From NCBI GenBank assembly GCA_001799735.1, contig MGUA01000024.1, positions 1 through 64,000 on the forward strand: a stretch of DNA of 64,000 nucleotides, read 5' to 3'. A program made the position numbers and the translations under genes. Below, piece after piece: positions 60,788 to 64,000 of this stretch. The stretch's first letter is position 1. Each line of letters opens with the position of its first letter. The notes below the pieces were generated by a model. The model was not told the DNA's origin. It did not search any database and saw only the letters and a program-made list of their open reading frames with translations. This DNA comes from Elusimicrobia bacterium GWB2_63_22. GTDB lineage: Bacteria > Elusimicrobiota > Elusimicrobia > Elusimicrobiales > UBA9959.

Positions 60788-61849
60788 CTAAAGCCGCGCG
60801 CCGAGAAAAGCGGCCAGGCGGGCCGTCTCCGCCTCCAGCTCGCGCTTGAAGGCGGCGCCGGCAGGCCGCGCCCCGGCAAAACCGGTCTCCACGGCCAGCC
60901 GCCCGTCGCGCACGGAGGCGTTGGCCCAACCCACAACCGTATCTCCCCACAGCAGCGGCATGGCGTAATAACCGCGCACGCGCTTTGCCGCCGGGGTGTA
61001 GGCTTCGAACCGGTAGTCCCAGCCCCAGAACTGTTTAAAGCGGCCCCTGTCCCAGACCAGCGGGTCGAACGGGGCCAGGAAACTTACCCGGCGCGGCGCC
61101 TCGGCGGCGGGGGCGCAGCCGGGGAGCAGCGCGTACTCCTCGCCGCCGGCCTTCACCACCTCCAACTCCCCTTCTTTTATCATGGCGGCCAGAAAAGCCG
61201 GCGCCGCGCCCAGGCCCGGGAAATACCGGCGCAGGGGCCGCGCGGCCATGGCCCGCAGCTGGCGCAGGGGCACGGGGGCCAGGATATTCACCAGCGCCAG
61301 CACGCGCGCCCGCATGCGCTGGGCCGGCGGCAGGGCTTCCGCTATAGGCCGGGCCGCCGCGAACACGCGTATGCCGTTCTCGCGCCGGGCCACCCGCAGC
61401 AGGCCGCGGTAATGCAGCCAGTCCAGCGCCTGCGTGGTGGCCTTGGACAGGCCGCCCCAGGCGTTGGTCAAGCGCCGGGCGCCCAGGAGCGCCTCCAGCG
61501 CGGCCGGGTGGGCCTCGCCCTGAGCAGCCACCGCCGCCAGCACCTTCTTTTCAAAAGCTCCTGGCGCGACGCCGCCGCGCGGATGCAGCAGGCGCCACAC
61601 TTCGCGAGAGACAAAACCGTAGGCGTAAAGGTAATCTTCTTCTATATCCAGCCGCGGGTAGAGGCGCTCCAGGTCCCCGGCCCGGTAGCCGGCCACCCGG
61701 TGGCGCAGTATCAGGTCCTGCGCGCGCGCCGGAGCGCGGATGGGATCCGCCTGCACAAAGCCCAGGCGGTCCACCGCCTGCTGCAGCGTGGGGGTTTGCA
61801 ACAGCGAGCGCGCCGCCGCCAGCGCGCGCAATTTGCGCAGATCTTTCAT
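60788..61849 (-). CDS. YcaQ/AlkZ-family DNA glycosylase
   Basis: HTH_42 superfamily protein of 353 residues. Relatives (AlkX/YcaQ, AlkZ) unhook interstrand crosslinks or remove alkylated bases. The catalytic Q-x-D type motif is seen in LGFVQADPIRAPARAQDLILRHR. Other blocks: YPRLDIEEDYLYAYGFVSREVWRLLHPR and the late VSFLAPFDPLVWDRGRFKQFWGWDYRFE. The ATG lies six bases after TAGAAT (61856-61861). Confidence 0.9.
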   Translation of the reverse strand: MKDLRKLRALAAARSLLQTPTLQQAVDRLGFVQADPIRAPARAQDLILRHRVAGYRAGDLERLYPRLDIEEDYLYAYGFVSREVWRLLHPRGGVAPGAFEKKVLAAVAAQGEAHPAALEALLGARRLTNAWGGLSKATTQALDWLHYRGLLRVARRENGIRVFAAARPIAEALPPAQRMRARVLALVNILAPVPLRQLRAMAARPLRRYFPGLGAAPAFLAAMIKEGELEVVKAGGEEYALLPGCAPAAEAPRRVSFLAPFDPLVWDRGRFKQFWGWDYRFEAYTPAAKRVRGYYAMPLLWGDTVVGWANASVRDGRLAVETGFAGARPAGAAFKRELEAETARLAAFLGARL

Positions 61850-61855
61850 GTTTAA

Positions 61856-61890
61856 ATTCTACCAAACAAAACCGCCGGGAGCGCCCGGCG
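61856..61890 (-). terminator. terminator fused to a leaderless promoter
   Basis: Stem CGCCGGG-cgct-CCCGGCG (61873-61890) ends the small hydrophobic-protein gene. Its tail GGTTTTGTTTGG leads into TAGAAT (61856-61861), six bases before the next ATG. Confidence 0.8.
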
Positions 61891-61896
61891 TCTTTG

Positions 61897-62112
61897 CTAT
61901 CGGGCCGGAGCCGGCCCGGAGGTCCGGCGGCGCAAAATATTGGCCGGCAGCATCACCACGGCCCAAAGCAGAGCCAGCACCCCGCCGACGGCTATCCCCA
62001 CCAGCCGGAAGGGCAGCAGCACAAGCCACAACAGCGGGTAAAGCAGCAGGGCCAACAGCGCCAGCGGCCAGCAGAGCAGCAGCAGGATAAGCCACAGAAG
62101 GAAAGTCAGCAT
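61897..62112 (-). CDS. small Leu-rich membrane protein, unknown
   Basis: Protein of 71 residues, almost wholly hydrophobic: two helices at about 3-30 and 35-58, then RRRTSG and a Pro/Ala tail. No family recognised. TTTTGATAGAAT ends six bases before its ATG, the same geometry as adjacent genes, and a terminator follows, supporting that it is real. Confidence 0.7.
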   Translation of the reverse strand: MLTFLLWLILLLLCWPLALLALLLYPLLWLVLLPFRLVGIAVGGVLALLWAVVMLPANILRRRTSGPAPAR

Positions 62113-62136
62113 GATCTTATTCTATCAAAACAGTTT

Positions 62137-62643
62137 TCAAGGCAGCAGGCGGTAGAGCGGGTGCAGCAGGCCGGTGGGCGGGTAGAGCTCTTCGCGCAGG
62201 TAGACGAAGCCGGCCTTGGCCAGCGTGCCCCGCGAGGCGGCGTTCTGCGGGTGATGGCCGGCGTAGAGCTCTTTCACCTTCAGCGTGCCGAAGGCGTAGC
62301 CCGCAACCGCGCGCGCGGCCTCGGTGGCGTAGCCTTTGCCCTGGCAGGCCGGCTTCAGGTAGAAGCCCAGCTCGTAAGCGCCCGGTTCGGGCCGCGGCTT
62401 CAGCCCGCAGCAGCCCGCAAACTCCCCGCCTTCCAGCGTGAACATGGGCCAGTACTGCACCCCGTGACCCTCCTGCCAGGCCATGTGGTTCTGTATCGTC
62501 TGCCGCACCGCCTCGCGCGTAAAAGGCCCGCCCACAAATTTAGACACCGCCGGGTCTCCGAACAGTTCCCAGGCGAGTTCCATATCAGCTGCGGCCCACC
62601 GCCTGAACCCCAGCCGCTCGCTCTTAAGAAAATAGTCGCCCAT
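62137..62643 (-). CDS. RimJ/RimL-type GNAT acetyltransferase
   Basis: Acetyltransferase of 168 residues. Family blocks: SERLGFRRWAAADMELAWELF, CCGLKPRP, YELGFYLKPACQGKGYATEAARAV (acetyl-CoA loop) and HHPQNAASRGTLAKAGFVYL. Such enzymes modify protein N-termini or small amines. Two ATGs lie two codons apart; the second (62643) is six bases after TAGAAT (62650-62655), matching the local leaderless spacing, so I chose it. Confidence 0.9.
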   Translation of the reverse strand: MGDYFLKSERLGFRRWAAADMELAWELFGDPAVSKFVGGPFTREAVRQTIQNHMAWQEGHGVQYWPMFTLEGGEFAGCCGLKPRPEPGAYELGFYLKPACQGKGYATEAARAVAGYAFGTLKVKELYAGHHPQNAASRGTLAKAGFVYLREELYPPTGLLHPLYRLLP

Positions 62644-62735
62644 CCGCATATTCTATATTTTCCCCGCCCCGGACTCCATCTGCGCGGCATCCTCAATTTT
62701 GTAATATATTTTTGAAGGGCTAACAGGAGAAAATC

Positions 62736-64000
62736 ATGAAATCATATTTTATCGCGGCGGCGGCTTTGTGCTGCGTTCTTTCCGCGCCGGCCGGCGCCAA
62801 GGGATTTAATGAGGCCTGCGACCACACCCTGTCCGGCAGCAAGGATTGCGAAGGGGACCTGGTCTGCCGCAATACCCTCAGCGACTACAAGGGAGAAGAC
62901 TACCGCTGCGTAGGCCACGGCAAGGCCGGCGACCCCTGCGCCTACGATGACGCCAACGCCGGCAGCAAAACCTGCTCGGGCGATTTGCTGTGCCGCGCCG
63001 ACGCTAGCGGGGCTTACAAATGCATAGCGCCCGGGTCCAACGGGCAGGACGCCCCTTGCGACGACGGCGAGGCCGGCCACGGCAGCCAGAGCTGCGCGGG
63101 CAAGCTTGTCTGCCGGAACACCGGAGCCGCAAACAATGATTTCCACTGCGTCGGGCGCGGCCAGCTTAACGACTTATGCGCCGCGGACGACGCCAACGCC
63201 GGCAGCCAGAGCTGCACCGGAAAATTACTCTGCCGCAACGTCGGCGGGCAATACAAATGTATCGCGCCCCTGTCCAACCAGCAGAACGACAATTGCGACG
63301 AGGACGAAGCCGGCCACGGCAGCCAGAGCTGCGCGGGCAAACTCACCTGCCACGACACCCGGGTCCGGACCAGCATAAAGGACAAGTACGAGAACAAAAA
63401 GGATTTCCGCTGCGTGGGCCGCGGCCAGGTAGGCGACTACTGCAACGCTTCGGACGTCAACTCCGGCAGCGCAAGCTGCGCGGGCGACTCTTTATGCCGC
63501 AACAGGGACGGCTTCGCCAAATGCGTGGCGGCAAAGCACCAGGGCGACGCTTGCGATGGCAACGATTGCGCGCAGGGGCTCTCGTGCAAGAACGCGGGCT
63601 CCGGCCCCGGCTCCGTCTGCGTGGGCAGGGGACAGCTTAACGACCTGTGCGCCAAAGCCGACGTGAACGCCGGCAGCAAAAGCTGCGGCGGCGACCGCCT
63701 GTGCCGCATGGTAGGCTCCTCGTCGCGGTGCGTGGCCCGCAACCAGCAGGGAGCCGGCTGCTCCAGGGACAGCGACTGCGCCACCGGTCTCTCCTGCTCC
63801 GGCACCGGCTCCGGCTCCCGCTGCGTGGGCCGCGGCCAGGCCAACGACCTGTGCGCCAAAGCCGACGACGGCCATGGCAGCAAAAGCTGCGGCGGCAGCC
63901 TGGAGTGCAGGAACGCCGGCAACTCCCAGTGGAATTGCGTGGGCCGGGGCAACAAGAACGATCTTTGTCCCTCCGACGACCAGAAACACGGCAGCAAGCA
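62736..64000 (+). CDS. secreted Cys-rich tandem-repeat protein, incomplete at the window end
   Basis: Open frame of more than 421 codons running off the end. A signal peptide (about 1-21, ending AGAKG) precedes ten complete repeats of 31-49 residues plus the start of an eleventh. Each unit has four Cys in the pattern DLCA-x-DD-x-AGS-x-SC-x-GKLLCRN...CVGRGQ. Two units (about 7 and 9) are short, C-x4-C-x5-C type. Units tend to alternate between endings VGRGQ-x-N and IAP/VA. The layout suggests a rod of small disulfide-knotted modules, perhaps an adhesin or surface fibre. TTTTGTAATAT lies upstream and ACAGGAG precedes the ATG. Confidence 0.85.
   Translation, partial: MKSYFIAAAALCCVLSAPAGAKGFNEACDHTLSGSKDCEGDLVCRNTLSDYKGEDYRCVGHGKAGDPCAYDDANAGSKTCSGDLLCRADASGAYKCIAPGSNGQDAPCDDGEAGHGSQSCAGKLVCRNTGAANNDFHCVGRGQLNDLCAADDANAGSQSCTGKLLCRNVGGQYKCIAPLSNQQNDNCDEDEAGHGSQSCAGKLTCHDTRVRTSIKDKYENKKDFRCVGRGQVGDYCNASDVNSGSASCAGDSLCRNRDGFAKCVAAKHQGDACDGNDCAQGLSCKNAGSGPGSVCVGRGQLNDLCAKADVNAGSKSCGGDRLCRMVGSSSRCVARNQQGAGCSRDSDCATGLSCSGTGSGSRCVGRGQANDLCAKADDGHGSKSCGGSLECRNAGNSQWNCVGRGNKNDLCPSDDQKHGSK

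Noticed and set aside
62736-64000. CRISPR-like or satellite DNA repeat
   Set aside because: The periodicity is in codons (Cys modules within one open frame with a signal peptide), the DNA copies are diverged, and there are no constant repeat/unique spacer units.

Overview
This is a 64 kb piece of a GC-rich bacterial chromosome. It carries core housekeeping blocks plus many secreted or lipid-anchored proteins. An OmpA-type C-terminal domain, a lipoprotein, MreBCD/RodA/PBP2 and a periplasmic amidase point to a rod-shaped diderm. The mix of genes (queCE, cdaA beside ftsH, a DUF2344 protein beside an RNase E/G, animal-like trypsins) is compatible with Elusimicrobiota, but no rRNA gene lies in the window and this assignment is only an inference. 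No tRNA, rRNA, CRISPR array, prophage or complete insertion sequence was found.

Layout. Positions 1-6800 (minus strand): response regulator, FMN reductase-like protein, glycerophosphodiesterase, secreted polysaccharide deacetylase, then hpt-ftsH-cdaA and a 31-codon miniprotein resembling the N-terminal membrane anchor of YbbR/CdaR. 6800-14750: secreted phospholipase D, queE-queC, a ComB-like phosphatase, a HicA-like protein lacking its catalytic histidine, murI with a palindromic element at its 5' end, and a cell-wall amidase. 14778-22651: rng, DUF2344, rodA, mrdA, mreD, mreC, mreB. 22662-38002: one continuous S10-spc-alpha ribosomal cluster from rplC to rplQ, including secY, adk, map, infA and rpoA but lacking rpsJ and rpmD. 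38003-64000: accessory DNA with two secreted serine proteases, a NamZ-type muramidase operon, an M28 peptidase and a zinc protease, a secreted guanyl-type ribonuclease, an OmpA-like protein, tRNA/rRNA modification enzymes, rsgA, single response regulators, and an unfinished Cys-rich repeat protein running off the end.

The most notable pattern is regulatory. A GC-rich dyad, roughly GGCCCA-N8-TGGGCC, lies in the upstream regions of six transcription units. Each of these units encodes an exported hydrolase: polysaccharide deacetylase, phospholipase D, two serine proteases, NamZ muramidase (second gene of its operon) and RNase. In four of the six the proximal half-site begins 32-35 bp upstream of a plausible -10 hexamer. 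I propose an exoenzyme regulon whose products together attack glycans, phospholipid, protein, peptidoglycan and RNA. This would suit scavenging of dead cells or lysis of other cells. It is an inference from sequence only.

Two further genome-style features recur. Ten genes have an ATG only 6-7 nt after a TAGAAT/TATAAT-like hexamer, often an extended -10 (TTTTGnTAGAAT), implying leaderless mRNAs. Terminators use a nearly uniform CCGCCGGG stem, and their T-tract often runs directly into the next gene's TTTTG-TAGAAT promoter, giving very short terminator-promoter junctions.
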